Positions 10,991-22,149 are shown, counted from the first letter of the stretch. The stretch: 64,000 nucleotides of DNA from Prorocentrum cordatum (GCA_963575745.1 CAUYUJ010014360.1:665379-729378); one strand, 5' to 3'. Program-made: numbers and translations. Notes: generated by a model not told the origin, from the letters alone.

Positions 10991-12249
10991 TATGAGGAGT
11001 CCAAAAGAGCAAGCAAACGCCTCAGGCGTCCAAAACTGCCCGAGCAGCGCCAGCAGCTGGATCCGAGAAGTAGTCAAGAAGCGCCCATATCGAAATACCC
11101 GCGCTGGCCATCATGGATGACCCGTGGGTCTGCTCGGGCTGATCCTGAGCTTCGGCTGGACGGCTGCCCCCCGCTCGGTTGCACGAAGTGTTTCCAGACA
11201 TCCCTGATCGGGGTAACTCGCCTGGGGCTCGTTTCTGGGTGGGGTGGCGGGTATGTACGACGCGTCAACGGTTTGCACAAACTTGGGGTAGTGTTGTCTT
11301 GATGCGTGGTGTGCTACCTTACGCGTGTGGCGCTTGTTGCTGTACTGGTCATATACGGCGTAGTCGTTGTTGTTGGCATGGGAGGCTGCATCTGCCGCGT
11401 GCGCGCTTTGGGCGTATGCGAGCTGCGTGCTTCTGGTATCACCCTTGCGCTTGGCTTGTTCATACCGTTCGTGCTGCTGCTACTTGCAGCAGCTGGACCG
11501 GTGAATTGGTGTTGATGTTGGGAATTGGTGGTGATCGTTGGTTTTCGATCTGGTAATCCGAGATCGCTGGTTCGGCTCAGATCCTGAGAGCCAGGCCGCG
11601 TACTAGACAGGGCGTGGCCGGCCGAAACCCGAACGCGTGCCCCGTTCTCTTGGGTGCAGGGCCCACCACCACCACAGCACAAACAACGGCACAGATACAT
11701 CCCTGGAGGAAAACGGGGAGAAGAGGCGACACCTTCCAGGCACCCCCTCTCAGATGAAGATCGTGGGACCTTGCCCGTGCAACCCATTTCACCCCGAGGT
11801 CCATCTAGCAAATCTGTCCTAGAACCCTCACGCAAATTCGTCGGGGAACGCGCAACGAAAACCGCGGGACGCTCCATCACATCCCCGCGCAGCGGACGAT
11901 CAAGAGGGCGTCTGTATGCGAGGCGAAGACTGCATGGGTCAAGAGGTTGCTTCACAACGTCACCGTGAGACTCTTTACCTCCCCCGTGCACAAGGAACCT
12001 CCAGCCACGGCACGTGCAGCGTGCCAGCGCTCCCGAAAAACTGCGCTTGAGCACTCCGAGGCACCAGGTGTGCTGCCTACGCTGAGCCGTGGAACGCACA
12101 CACGAAGACTGCGCACGCCAAGAGCAGACTGCGCACACGACAGCACCCCCCCTGCACGGTGTAAGGACCTACGCACGGACTGCACGGGCGGGGGAGCGGA
12201 CGGCACGGGCGAGGCAAGAGCGGCGACGCGTCCCAGGCGCAGGCTGCGC
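10991..12249. other. Intronic, no exon recognised
   Basis: Part of the intron below the S6 exon. Open frames on both strands lack recognisable motifs and have no supported splice borders. Confidence 0.4.
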
Positions 12250-12344
12250 CTTTCGGATGCTCGTCATCGCCTCGGTGATGCTGCTGATGAAGGACGAGAA
12301 GGTCAGCAGGGCAAAGATGACGACGCAGACGTTGAAAGCGCGCT
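12250..12344 (-). CDS. Channel exon: transmembrane helix S6
   Basis: A 95-nt exon, read after the acceptor tcccag, encodes (G)AG CGC, that is E-RAFNVCVVIFALLTF, then SSFISSITEAMTSIRK. The ER-x-F-x-V start, hydrophobic helix and SSFISSIT-AMT gate-end are the hallmark S6 helix of the dinoflagellate CNG/voltage-gated-like family. It starts in phase 1, needing a G from the preceding exon, and ends with AAG before a GC donor (gcgcag). It joins in phase 0 to 2029, across an intron of about 10.2 kb. No stop or frameshift. This is the most diagnostic exon of the gene. Confidence 0.9.
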
Positions 12345-13156
12345 CTGGGAGCGGTGTTTCTGCTCATCGGCCCGTTTTTTGTTTCTGGCAGCAGGCGGAG
12401 CCCAGCTCCCCGTCAGTCGAGCTAGAAGATTGCAAGAGCCTCGGGGCCACGGGGCGCAACAGCCTTCGAGGACCCGTCCGAAGGCAATGCTTGGAGGATG
12501 TCTCGAGCGAAACGCTGATTGTTCAACGAAAGTGATAAAACACACGTGGGTTGTTCAATACTTTCGCCTTCTTTGGCAACCTTGGAGGTCATCCGAGATC
12601 GCTCCCAAAAGATGCCTTACAAGAGCTCAGTCGGCATCCTCCTGCCCGAGCGTTGCGTCCACTCGCGCAGGACCCGCCGATCTCCAGGCCTTCTCCGTGG
12701 CCCCCGCGGAGCCGCGCCGGACCCCGACGGAGAGGGCCGGGCCGCTCCGAGGCAGGACGGCGCTTCCCGGGAGGGCGGCGGAAACGGGCTCCCCAACACG
12801 CCGCAGAGTGTGCGCGCACGTCGCTTCGCCCGAAAAGCGAACAGGAAGCAGCAGGGCTGAACCCAAACGGTGTCTGTCGTTCTCGCTTCGTGTTCGCTTT
12901 TTCCCTCGCTTTTTTCTCGTCTCGCATCCGCCTTCCGACCGCAAAACGAGGTCGAAGCGAAAACGGCCCACGAGATCACCAGAAACACCGTTGGGGTGCA
13001 GCCCTGGAGAGCAGCAGCACCGGCAGCACTGGCAGGGGTGCGGCCACTCGCACAGCCGTCCGAAGCGGGGCCGCGAGGGCGGGCGGTGACGAGAGCAGTG
13101 CGCACTGCACACCGGGGTCCTGAACTGCATGTAGGGACCAGGCCTCCACTGAAGGG
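12345..13156. other. Intron upstream of S6
   Basis: Contains one GAGGATGTCTCGAGCGAAAC unit (about 12490-12560) of the repeat family that is tandem at 51.1-53.5 kb. Otherwise GC-rich and unassigned. Confidence 0.45.
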
Positions 13157-13307
13157 GCCCCAGGACACGCAAATAAATACACAAATAGAAATATTCCCAA
13201 TATTTTCCATATTTTTGGGGGGTTCGTCTTCCCCCCCACTTCCCATATTTTCCCATATTTCCTGGGGAATCAACGATTAATTGTGTCTGTGTGTTTTTTC
13301 CCTCCTG
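13157..13307 (+). repeat. Dispersed AT-rich element, copy 2
   Basis: About 150 bp: CCCCAGGACACGCAAATAAA at the left, TTCGTCTTCCCCCCCACTTC in the middle, internal CCCATATTTTCCCATATTTC, and AATCAACGATTAATTGTGTC then TTTTTTCCCTCCTG at the right. Best preserved with 56061-56218. No clear terminal inverted repeat or target duplication was found. Confidence 0.8.
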
Positions 13308-14290
13308 ATCCACACCAGGCGCCACAGGCGAAGATGGTCACTGCTCGGCGGCGCGCGAGACTTTAGTGCGGCGAGCTGACAGCGGACAACGAGCGAAGGA
13401 TCACGCGTTGACGGACAGCCGAGACAAGCGATCTGGCGATACTCTGATGCGGGGCTCTTGCTTGCAAGGCCGCGTCTCCTCTGGAATTTGTCGGGAAGAC
13501 CTCCATGGACCTCAGTGTGGGCGCAGCCTTGCCACAGCTGTCGGATCATCGGTCAACCCTCGCTTCATGCCCCAGAGGAGGAAGCGCCCCCAGCGGCGTG
13601 CAAGGAGTAGTAGAACAGAAGGGCCAACGGACACAGGGTCACAAGGTTGGGAAAACATGACGACGGCAAGAAACGTACATCAAGCATGCTGGAAGAGATG
13701 GGGACATGGAACAAATGGCTCGAACGTGGCCAGAGAGACTCATCGAATGTGGCGCCAGGCGCTCTACAGAGCGCCAGGAACACTAGCTGCAAGCGAACGG
13801 TACCAAGATTGGACAACGTCACATCGCAACCTCTGCTCCGACAAACTCGCGTCGACGGCTCATGTGACGCATGCCCTCTTCGAGATTTCGAGACGCTGAC
13901 TTAGGCTACTATACAGCTCCATCCGCCAAGAACGACAACTATTACATGGCTCGGTTAGACTTTGTCAAACAGTATAGTCAAGCGGAACAAGAGTACAGGA
14001 GGGGGGAGGAGGGGAGGGGAGGAGAAGCAGAAAGGGGGAGGAGGGAGATTGTGGGGGGCAAGGGGTGCTTTCCTGCTGCAGAGGAGGGCACGAGAATCCT
14101 GAGTGGAGCTGTAAGGACGAGGAACGAGCGTTACGGATAAGAAGAATTGAAAGGAAGACGTAGCCTGAGGCGCCCCTATCCATCCGAAGAAAGGCCGGCG
14201 CACGAACTTTGCGGGGGGGGGGGGCCTCGCCACGATCGAGCACTGGACCGCGGGAACAGAGGCCCGATCGAATCTGCAGGAGCGAGGCGC
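13308..14290. other. Intronic, unassigned
   Basis: A 177-codon plus-strand frame (13366-13899) has fairly balanced composition but no motif I recognise, and is antisense to the channel gene. A purine-rich tract lies at 13996-14060 and a G run at 14211-14222. Confidence 0.3.
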
Positions 14291-14392
14291 CGGTGCTCAA
14301 CGGCCGGAGGAGTGCCTGTGCTGAACGGCCAGAGGCGTGCTGGTGCTCAACGGCCGAAAGCGTGCGAGTGCTCAACGGCCAGAGGCCGGTCC
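14291..14392. repeat. 25-bp tandem repeat, 4 units
   Basis: TGCTCAACGGCC (one TGCTGAACGG variant) recurs at 14294, 14319, 14344 and 14369, giving a 25-bp period with GGAGGAGTGCC/AGAGGCGTGC spacers. Confidence 0.9.
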
Positions 14393-14580
14393 GACGAAGG
14401 CGGAGGAGGAGGAAGAGGAGGACCAATGTAAAACCATGACTCATCAACGATAGCGCAATAACCCCTCCCTCCAAGACGCCTCTTCATAGGCCCCTACAAG
14501 GATTTGTTCTCACTGCGGGAAAGGCCCCGTTAGAAGACAACTGTCTAAACATCCTGAGCCGTGCCATAGCACGAAACCTG

Positions 14581-14727
14581 GGATTTCAGCGCCGCGAATC
14601 AGCGTGAATGCTGCGTTCTGACGAGCCTGAACCGTGCCCGAATGCCAGTACTTGGATTTCAACATCGCGAACTGGCGTGCCCGTTGCTCCCTGACAGTCT
14701 TGCATCGTGCCAGCACACCATGCCTGG
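14581..14727. repeat. Diverged 72-bp tandem pair
   Basis: GGATTTCAGCGCCGCGAATC at 14581 and GGATTTCAACATCGCGAACT at 14653 begin two units that both continue with a CGTGCC/CGTGCCAG landmark. Confidence 0.55.
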
Positions 14728-15118
14728 AAAGTCAACCGTGCGATTCCTGGAAACTGATTTTAGACATCAAGACGAATGTGCACGGCGCTCATACGAGAGC
14801 CACATTGGTCCGCCCTCCAGACGTGAAACCCTTGCAGATAATTAGTAAGGTTCAAGAGCATAAATGGTGCGGAATTCTCATGCGAAATGCCTCCTCCTCC
14901 TCCTCCTCGCCCGTCCTACCGGCACGTCTCGGGGTGCGACAAGAAAAAAGTTATAAGAATAATGAATGGAGGAGGCGCAGCGTCGAGGGGGGGCGAGATC
15001 CCAAACCTCTACTGTTCGACGGACGCCAGCTCTGTAGTTAGCAGGGCAGCTCGAGACCTCTCCAGATCCACTTCTGGGTCTCCTATGTGGACATGATGCC
15101 GGCCGGCATGCAGAATGC

Positions 15119-15180
15119 GGTGGAGGAGGAGGAGGAGGAGGAGGAGGAGGAGGAGGAGGCGGAGGCGGAAGGAGGAGGGG
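15119..15180. repeat. (GGA)n microsatellite
   Basis: About 60 bp of GGA triplets degrading into GGAGGCGGAAGG. Lies about 80 bp from the pore exon's far side, inside the pore-to-S6 intron. Confidence 0.9.
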
Positions 15181-15262
15181 AAGGGGAAGGAGCAGGAGCA
15201 GACCAGGCCGCATCGCATTCCCACACCACGCGCGCTCGGTCGAGCAGGCGTTGCTGAGCAGC

Positions 15263-15290
15263 CGGCGCCGGGGTGAACTGCGTGAGCGAC
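15263..15290 (-). CDS. Channel exon: pore segment (SLTQFTPA)
   Basis: After the acceptor ccgccgag the minus strand reads G, then TCG CTC ACG CAG TTC ACC CCG GCG: SLTQFTPA. With the leading G completing a TGG codon from the previous exon, this becomes W-SLTQFTPA. In dinoflagellate 6TM channels the pore helix and filter region typically reads HWSLTQFTPA followed by SM and an acidic residue (family knowledge), instead of the K-channel TVGYGD. It lies in the correct order between S5 (24.2 kb) and S6 (12.3 kb). The 3' boundary is unclear (GC donor after CCGGC or a little later). The YLTSLH part before and the M-x-V-x-P-x-N part after were not located. Confidence 0.55.
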
Positions 15291-15950
15291 CTCGGCGGAC
15301 AGCGCTCGCCGCTGCCCATGCAACGCAGAGCAGAATGGGGGTGGGGGTGGAGCGGCAACGGGCAGAGCTGGAGCTGGAGCAGGAGGATGAGGATCTGATG
15401 GGTCGGATCTGGAGCTGGATCGAAACTTCGGAGCTGGACACGCGTGGATCGACGAGCGTCAGCTGGACTCTGGAGACGTCGCGACGTCGCAGGACGGCAT
15501 CGTGCAGCGTACAGCAGGCAAAAGGGTATGGGGCACCATGACCGAGGGAACACCCTCCCCCTTGTCCCCTCGCAGCGTCTGCGAACGCCCTTTGTTCCCG
15601 CTCAGGCATGCATCCGCGAAGTCCGAGGTGCACCACCCCACACCCCACCCCTCAGAAGCTTGGGAGCTCCACCCACGGCCTCAAGGGGCCCGACCGCACG
15701 GCGACCCCCCGCCCACTTCGGCACACCCCTCACACCCCCTCGCCCTGGCCTCCTCCTACCCCTCCTGCCTCTACCCCGCCCTCCCCCGGCAGGCCTGCAT
15801 GCGCAACTGCTGCCTTGCCGGTGCGCCGCTGGAGCGCCGGGCTTGACTGACGGACCCTGCACGCGTCGTGGCCCCACAGGCAGCTCCGCCTGCCGTCCCA
15901 CTGGGCGCCGGCGTGTGGCGGTCCCGCGCCATCCCCCCAAAGACTGCTTC

Positions 15951-16400
15951 TGATGGGCCTGTTTCTCACCACCATCACCACAAGTTGGAGGAGGACGGGG
16001 TCCTCCTCCTCCAGCTCCTCCTCCTCCTCCTCCTCCCCCTCCTCCTCCTCCTCCTCCTCCTCCTCCTCCCTCCTCCTCCTCCTCCTCCTCCTCCTCCTCC
16101 TCCTCCTCCTCCTCCCTCCTCCTCCTCCTCCTCCTCCCCTCCTCCTCCTCCTCCTCCTCCCCTCCTCCTCCTCCTCCTCCTCCTCCCCCTCCTCCTCCTC
16201 CTCCTCCTCCTCCTCCTCCTCCTCCTCCCCTCCTCCTCCTCCTCCTCCTCCTCCTCCTCCTCCTCCTCCTCCTCCTCCTCCTCCTCCTCCTCCTCCTCCT
16301 CCTCCTCCTCCTCCTCCTCCTCCTCCTCCTCCTCCTCCTCCTCCTCCACCACCTCCTTCCCCCCTCCAACTTATGGTGGTGGTGGAAAACAGGCCCATCA
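15951..16400. mobile_element. TG...CA element with (TCC)n core, copy 1
   Basis: Left end TGATGGGCCTGTTTCTCACC...CAAGTTGGAGG (15951-15990) is inversely repeated at the right end CTCCAACTTATGG...AACAGGCCCATCA (16364-16400). The 5-bp sequence GCTTC flanks both ends directly (15946-15950 and 16401-16405), a target-site duplication. The interior is about 360 bp of CCT/TCC triplets. There is no coding capacity. The same structure recurs at 48588-48764. Confidence 0.85.
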
Positions 16401-16405
16401 GCTTC

Positions 16406-16769
16406 ATCCCTCCAGACGGTCGAGGGCACCGGCGCAGCGTCGGCCCACTCTGCGGCCGGGGCCAGGGCGCGCCCTCCCCGCGTCTGAGCCGCGGCGCTGC
16501 ACGTTTCTTTCTCGCCGCACGGGCACGGGCACGCACACCGCAAGAGCAGGGGGCGTCGGCATGTGTTCGGTCGCGGCGCGGCAGAGACAATCCGCTCGCG
16601 CGTGCGACTGGATCGGAGGCTCCGAGTGCGAAAGCTTTTGTGACGTAGCTCCCACGAGGAAATTGTTGTTTCGTGTTTCGTGAAGTGTCGGAGCTCGTGC
16701 GAGTAAGACGTCTGCGGCTCGCCAGACCGGCATGGACTCCTGCTGTGGTCATGAAGTGGGCTACGGCTT
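16406..16769. other. Intronic, unassigned
   Basis: GC-rich. The minus strand has a stretch SYVTKAFALGASD near 16600-16670 that loosely recalls the pre-pore YVTSLHW, but lacks the key His-Trp, so it was not called. Confidence 0.35.
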
Positions 16770-17560
16770 TGCCACTGGTGTCCCGTCGGGGCCTCGATGC
16801 GTTGCTGATGTTCAGATAGTGCCCCGCTTCTTCGTTAATGATCAATGGTGCGTGAATGCTGTGTTGAAGGTATTCCGATGGTTTGTTGGTGGTGTTCCCA
16901 TGGCTTGCTGATGGTGTCCCGAGGGTGTCCAAATAATACTTTGATCGCGTCAAGATAATAATGTCTCAACGAATTGCCGAGAGTTTCCACACGGCTTGTT
17001 GATGATGATCCCGAGGGCGTCATGATGGCCGATGGATGGTGTGAGGATGATGTACGAATGACTTGTCGATGGTGCCCCGTGGTTTGGTTTCTTAATGGTG
17101 TCCCACTGGCATCCCAGTGGTTCCCCGAGAACGTACTGATAGACTGTTGATAGTATCTTGATGACAAATACCTGACTTGTCGATGGTCTCCCGGCAGTAT
17201 TCAGATAGTTATTTAATGATGTCCCGATGAGTTGTCGACGTTTCTCCCATGGTGTATCGAACGTGCCCCCATGGTTTGTTTATTGGCTGTTGATGGTACG
17301 TACCCCGACGTTATCGCGATGGGTTGCTGAGAATCCTCATGAGATTTCCCGACGGTTTATTGATGGCGTCCTAAAGCAATGCTGATGGCGTCCTGACGAG
17401 TTGTTGGCCTCCGGGAAGTATCCCGATGGATGAAATCATGTCGGTGTCCTGGCGGCTTGCTAAGGCGCCCAGATGGTGTCACGATTGTATATTGATGGTG
17501 CCCCGATGGTGGCCGACCACCATCGAATATGAAGCAACAAGATGAAATCCTTCGTCGACT
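16770..17560. repeat. Degenerate GATGGTGTCCCGATGG array
   Basis: About 790 bp in which GATGGTGTCCCGATGG and TTTGTTGATGG recur with steps of roughly 25-30 bp and many substitutions. AT-richer than its surroundings. Lies between the S5 and pore exons. Confidence 0.75.
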
Positions 17561-18399
17561 GCAGATCAAGTGAGACCAAAATACTGGTCGGTAGTAATTC
17601 GAGTATGAAGCGACCGTGGCAAAACATTACATATAGAAACAGGTGTTTCGACTGAAGAATGCTGGTCGATGCCTTTGTCTACACACACATGCGCCAGCAC
17701 ACACTGGGAGCATTTCATCGTAATCGAATGCCAGAAACGCCTTTCACATGTTGATGAAGTCCGAATGCACTATGCACGCACATACTTACATGTTGTGGGG
17801 ATTCGCTGATCCACTTGCAAGTCAATCGTGGAATGCATACGAAGCAGGCGAGAGTCAGAGGTGCATCGACTTTCGATCGAATTCGTTTCAGGTAGGATGC
17901 AATTGCCAACAAGGCAATGGTCGAATGTGGAGCGCCCTCACTCCCAGCCGCCGTTGGGGCCATGGGCCACACATGTGGGCAGCACGCTTCCCGAGGCCAC
18001 CGTCTTCGGCACTCTGGCCGCTGAGCTCGCCCAGACGAGCTGCAGGCCATCCTACAGTAATGGGTTGCCCAGGTCGGATCGAGATCGCAGGGCCAGCCAC
18101 CCAGCAAGCCCCTGCCCCCTCTCTCTGTCACCGCTCCCTGCCCGTTGCTGTCCACCCTGCACCCTGGACATCAGCCTCGGGAGCGAGGCGAGCCACAGAC
18201 GCGCGATCCTCCACCGTGCGGGCTGCCCAAAAGAAGAGAGGCGAGACACAACGACTGCACCGTGAGCCCAAGGATGGACCAGTGCAAGGAAGTCCCGTAG
18301 CGGTATGCGAGGTCGTCCGAGGAGCTGAAGTGAACGTTGACCCAGCTCCTCTCATCGCCGAGCATTGACCTGAACGATGGGCGAAAACACATGCAGTAC
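17561..18399. other. Intronic, contains only the candidate microexon
   Basis: Apart from 17790-17813 no exon was identified. Composition is mixed and not repeat-dominated, so it is a reasonable place to look for the missing turret exon. Confidence 0.35.
17790..17813 (-). CDS. Possible channel microexon (turret)
   Basis: A 24-nt segment reads WISESPQH if phase 0. It is followed by a textbook donor (GTAAGTATG) and preceded by ttgcaag. Channels of this type often have a W-I/L pair in the loop between S5 and the pore helix, so position and content are compatible. The segment is very short, its phase cannot be tied to a neighbour, and a good donor alone can occur by chance. Treat as a candidate only. 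Confidence 0.22.
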
Positions 18400-18880
18400 G
18401 TGCCGAGAGGCCTCCAAGATAGCTCCAAGACAGCCCAAGAGGCCTCCAAAAGGGCCTCAAGTCGGGCCAAGAGGACCCAACTATTGCCCAAGGGGCCCCC
18501 AAGAGGGCCCCAAGACGGCCTTGAAGCGCTCCAGGAGAGCAACAAGACTGCTCAGAGAGGCCTCTTGGGCTGTCTGGGGCGGTCACAAGCCCAAACATGC
18601 CAGAACCTCACAGTCGCTCAAAACCGAAGGAAAATCAAATGTTGTGGCCTCCTCGGGCACTTCGGGGAGGCCTCGTGGAGACCTCTTGGGCCATCTTGGA
18701 GCCTCTTGATCTGCCTTGAGGCCTTCTTGGGAGCCTCATGGCCTCCAGGACGGCGTTCAAGGTAGCCAAGATGACACCAAGATGGCCCAAGACGGCTGAG
18801 GAAGCCCCAAAGACAGCCTCAAGACAGATCAAGACGCCCCCAAGACGGTCCAAGAGGGCTCCAAGAGGAGCCCGAGGAGG
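18400..18880. repeat. Degenerate CCAAGA array
   Basis: CCAAGA units with GGCCTC and GGGCC spacers, plus orientation on both sides, with a reversed TCTTGGGCC stretch at 18550-18740 that makes this array partly inverted. Confidence 0.8.
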
Positions 18881-18949
18881 CCAGAACCAGTGATTTCCCG
18901 TCGGTTATAGGAAGAGTTTTAAGTTCTCGCCTGTTCGGGTATCTAACCG

Positions 18950-19285
18950 CTCAAGACAGCCCAAGAGCATCCAAGAGGCCTCCAAGATAGCTCCCAAACA
19001 GCCCAAGAGACCCCCAAGAGGGCCTCAAGTCGACCCAAAAGGGTCCACAAATCGCCCGCGGAGCTCCCAAGAGGGCTCCAAGACGGCCGTGAACCGCTCC
19101 AAAAAGGCACCAATACGGCCTAGAGAGGCCCCCAGGGTGGCCTCCGCAGGCGTCAGACGGAACAAGAATCCCCGAAGACTGTCGAGGGGGCCCTATAAGG
19201 CCCACAAGAGGCCCGTAAAAAGCTTTCGGGAAGCTCCCAGGAGGCCCCGAGGAAGCCCCAAGAAGACCCCAAAAGCCTCATCCTC
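18950..19285. repeat. Degenerate CCAAGA array with core at its left
   Basis: CCAAGA units, preceded at 18920-18950 by the shared core TTAAGTTCTCGCCTGTTCGG then TATCTAACCGCTC. Confidence 0.8.
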
Positions 19286-19291
19286 CTCATT

Positions 19292-19441
19292 CTCATGTCC
19301 TCCCTCTCCTCCTCGTCCTCCTCCACCTCCCCCACCACCACCTCCACCTCCACCTCAACCTCCTCCTCTTCCTCCTGCTCCTGCTCCTCCTCCTCCTCCT
19401 CCTCCTCCTCCTCCTCCTCCTCCTCCTCCCCCTCCTCCTCC
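19292..19441. repeat. (TCC)n / (CAC)n microsatellite
   Basis: CCT triplets with a CCACCACCACCTCCA section and CTCCTGCTC variants. Confidence 0.9.
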
Positions 19442-19705
19442 ATGATGCAACCGCGACCCCGGCACCCATTCCTCTTTAGGATGGGTGGCCACCGGGGGTC
19501 AGGCGTGTGAGGGCGCCGTCCAGTCAGGATGTAACTGTGCACCCCCACGGCCTGCGAGCAACGGCCCCTGACCCAGACCAGGGGGAAAGGAAGTGAAAAG
19601 CTGAAAGCACCGCACCTGCGCAGGAGGCCCAGGAGGGGGAAGGAGGGGACAGGGACGGAGGACGGGGGGCGGTCGTCGTGTCGTCGTGGCGCTGGTGTGG
19701 CTGCC

Positions 19706-19891
19706 GCCTCCTCCACCGCCTCTTCCTCCTCAGTATCTATTCCTCCTCCCCCTCCCCCTCCTCCTCCTCCTCCTCCTCCTCCTCCTCCTCCTCCCTCCTC
19801 CTCCTCCTCCTCGTCCTCCTCCTCCCCTGCTCCTCCTCCTCCTCCTCCTCCTCCTCCTCCGCCTCCTCCTCCTCCTCCTCCTCCTCCTCCC
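19706..19891. repeat. (TCC)n microsatellite
   Basis: About 185 bp of CCT/TCC triplets, with isolated GTC and GCC interruptions. Confidence 0.95.
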
Positions 19892-20097
19892 AACCGCACG
19901 GACGAAGACGAGGTCGGGATCACGACCCACTCCAATCCAGACTGATCCTCGGAATCGCGTTGTTCCTGCACTCAGCCTCCTTCCTTCTACACTGTTGCAC
20001 GGGTACGGTGGCGGGGTTTGCCGCAGGCAGCTGGATAGATATGTTCACATATATGCACACACATATCCGACTGCCCGTGTGCGGTCTGCTGTCACGT

Positions 20098-20162
20098 GTT
20101 ATATATATATATATATATATAAATATATAAATGTATCTATATATATATGTACATATATATAG
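20098..20162. repeat. (TA)n tract
   Basis: TATATATATA with AAATATATAAATGTATC interruptions; the most AT-rich point of the window's left half. Confidence 0.9.
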
Positions 20163-20329
20163 TATCACTTGTTGTTTGGTTGTTTGTCTCTCCAGTCCTG
20201 TTCCCTGCCTCCCGCTTACTGTCTGCTAGGGGGCCCCGCCGCGCCACCAAACAGCCAACGGGGGGGTGAACCTCAAATCCTGGCTGCTTCAGGCCACCAC
20301 AAGATTCTCATGGTGACGTCACCGCGCGG

Positions 20330-20580
20330 CCAGCACGGCCCGAGAGGCCTCCAATATTGCCCGAAGAAGCTCCGAAGAGAGCCTCAGGAGGCCAAGACGG
20401 CCCAAGATTTCCAAGATGTCCCACGATGGCCCCAAGACCGTCCAAGATGCTCCCAAGCCAGCCCAAGAGGCCTCCAAGAGGCTTCCCAAGAGGGCCCCAC
20501 GACGCAAACAAGTGGCACGCGCTCCCTGGCCCTTGCACCAAGGATCCCCAAGAGCTCCGAGAAGCCCCAGGAGGTCCCAA
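20330..20580. repeat. Degenerate CCAAGA array
   Basis: CCAAGA/CCACGA units with GGCCT and TTCC spacers, running into the 130-bp tandem repeat that follows. Confidence 0.75.
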
Positions 20581-20599
20581 GGGGGGTGGTCCAGGGGAG

Positions 20600-21380
20600 C
20601 TTGGGACCAGGCTCAGGGGGGGGGCCGAAGGGGACGAACCACCACGAGCCACGACTAAATACGAGGGTTCGGCGACCCAGGGGTCTGCCTTGGGAAGCCT
20701 GGATGGAGGGGGGTCCCAAGGGGAGGGGGCCCTGGAGAGCTGGGTTTCAGGCTCAGGGGAGGGGCCGAGGGGAACGAACAACCACGACGAAAATAAAAGG
20801 TTCGGCGGCCTAGGGGGGCTGCCCTGGGAAGCCTGGACGGAGGTGGGGTCCCAAGGGGGGGTGGCCCAGAGGAGCTGGGGATCAGGCTCAGGGGAGGGGC
20901 CGAGGGGGACGAACCACCACGACGAAAATAAAGGGTTCGGCGGCCCAGGGGGGCTGCCCTGGGAAGCCTGGACGGAGGGGCGGTCCCAGGGGAGGGGCCC
21001 AGGGGAGCTGGGGCTCAGGCTCAGGGGAGGGGCCGAGGGGGACGAACCACCACGACGAAAATAAAGGGTTCGGCGGCCCAGGGCTGTCTAAAGGGTTCGG
21101 CGGCCCAGGGGGGCTGCCCTGGAAAGCCTGGACGGAGGGGGCTCAGGGGAGGGGCCGAGGGGGACGAACCACCACGACGAAAATAAAGGGTTCGGCGGCC
21201 CAGGGAGGCTGCCCTGGGAAGCCTGGACGGAGGGGCGGTCTAAAGGGTTCGGCGGCCCAGGGAGGCTGCCCTGGGAAGCCTGGACGGAGGGGGGGTCCCA
21301 AGGGGGGGTGGCCCAGGAGAGCTGGGGCTCAGGCTCAGGGGAGGGGCCGAGGGGGACGAACCACCACGACGAAAATAAAG
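20600..21380. repeat. Approximately 121-135-bp tandem repeat, 6 units
   Basis: Each unit contains GGGGAGGGGCCGAGGGGGAC, GAACCACCACGACGAAAATA, AAGGGTTCGGCGGCCCAGG, CTGCCCTGGGAAGCCTGGAC. AAAATAA landmarks lie at 20790, 20925, 21058, 21180 and 21372, with an earlier diverged ACTAAATA at 20656. The last unit is longer (about 192 bp) because the GGTTCGGCGG...GACGGAGG half is duplicated inside it. Confidence 0.9.
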
Positions 21381-21477
21381 ATGTCCGAGCTCTAGAGCAC
21401 AGCTGTGCAATATCAATGATTTTCCTACCGATTTTAACGTGTTTGGCCTTCTCGCCTTTTCGGCTTTCCGGCGCTTC

Positions 21478-21870
21478 GAGACGGACCAAGAGGTTCCCAA
21501 GATCGCCCCAAGACGGCCCTAGAAGCCCGCATGACGGCCCAAGAAGCCCCCAAGACGGCCCCAAGACGGCCGAAGAGGGCCCCAAGACAGTCCAAGAGGC
21601 GCCCCAGACGGCCCAAAAGAGCCCTGAGGCGCCCCAGACGGCCCAAAAGAGCCCTAAGACTGTCCCAAGAAAGGCCCAAGAGGGAGCCCTCAAACCGAAA
21701 ATTTAACTTTTCCGCCCCGAGAGGGCCCCAGGAGGCCCCCAGAAGGTCCCAAGAGGCCCCAAAAGGCCTCCAAGAGGCCCCCAATTGGCCCCAAGGAGAC
21801 CCCCAAGAGACCGAAAATATGCCCCAAGAGGCTCCAAAACGGCTTCCAAGAAGCGCCAACAATGACTCGC
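21478..21870. repeat. Degenerate CCAAGA array with core
   Basis: Preceded by the core GGCCTTCTCGCCTTTTCGGC then TTTCCGGCGCTTCGAGACGG (21443-21483). A 37-bp direct repeat (GAGGCGCCCCAGACGGCCC then AAAAGAGCCCT) sits near 21596-21660. Confidence 0.85.
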
Positions 21871-22149
21871 AGACGCTGCCGAGGAGCCTGCCACGCGAAG
21901 CACCCACGGCGCTATCCACGCAGCCGCACGCACTAGTGATAGGGGGGCTGGCGGCAGAAGGCGAAACCCTTTACTTTTACACATAGATCCGGCCGCTCCC
22001 ACCCTGCGGGTTGGGCCGTGCGAACCTCTCTGACAGAGTGTTTGGCACAGTGTTTCGCCCCACTCGCCAGTGCCTGGTCAAAAACCTCCCTGGAAGTCTC
22101 TCCGAGGGGACCCCACTCTGCCGCCGCCCCCCCCCTCCTTGAAGGTCCT

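Noticed and set aside
13670-13700. Possible SMLDV channel microexon on the minus strand
   Set aside because: It follows a good acceptor (ctcttccag), but would be only about 14 nt long and does not lead to the expected P-x-N.
16600-16670. SYVTKAFAL as the pre-pore helix
   Set aside because: Lacks the His-Trp pair and joins at the wrong phase to the SLTQFTPA exon.
15602-16953. Long Arg/Gly/Glu and Pro/Ser/Leu frames over TCC tracts
   Set aside because: TCC triplets contain no stop in any frame, so length has no meaning. The same applies at 1.2, 5.3, 19.3, 27.8, 29.6, 30.3, 48.7, 51.0, 56.8 and 58.1 kb.
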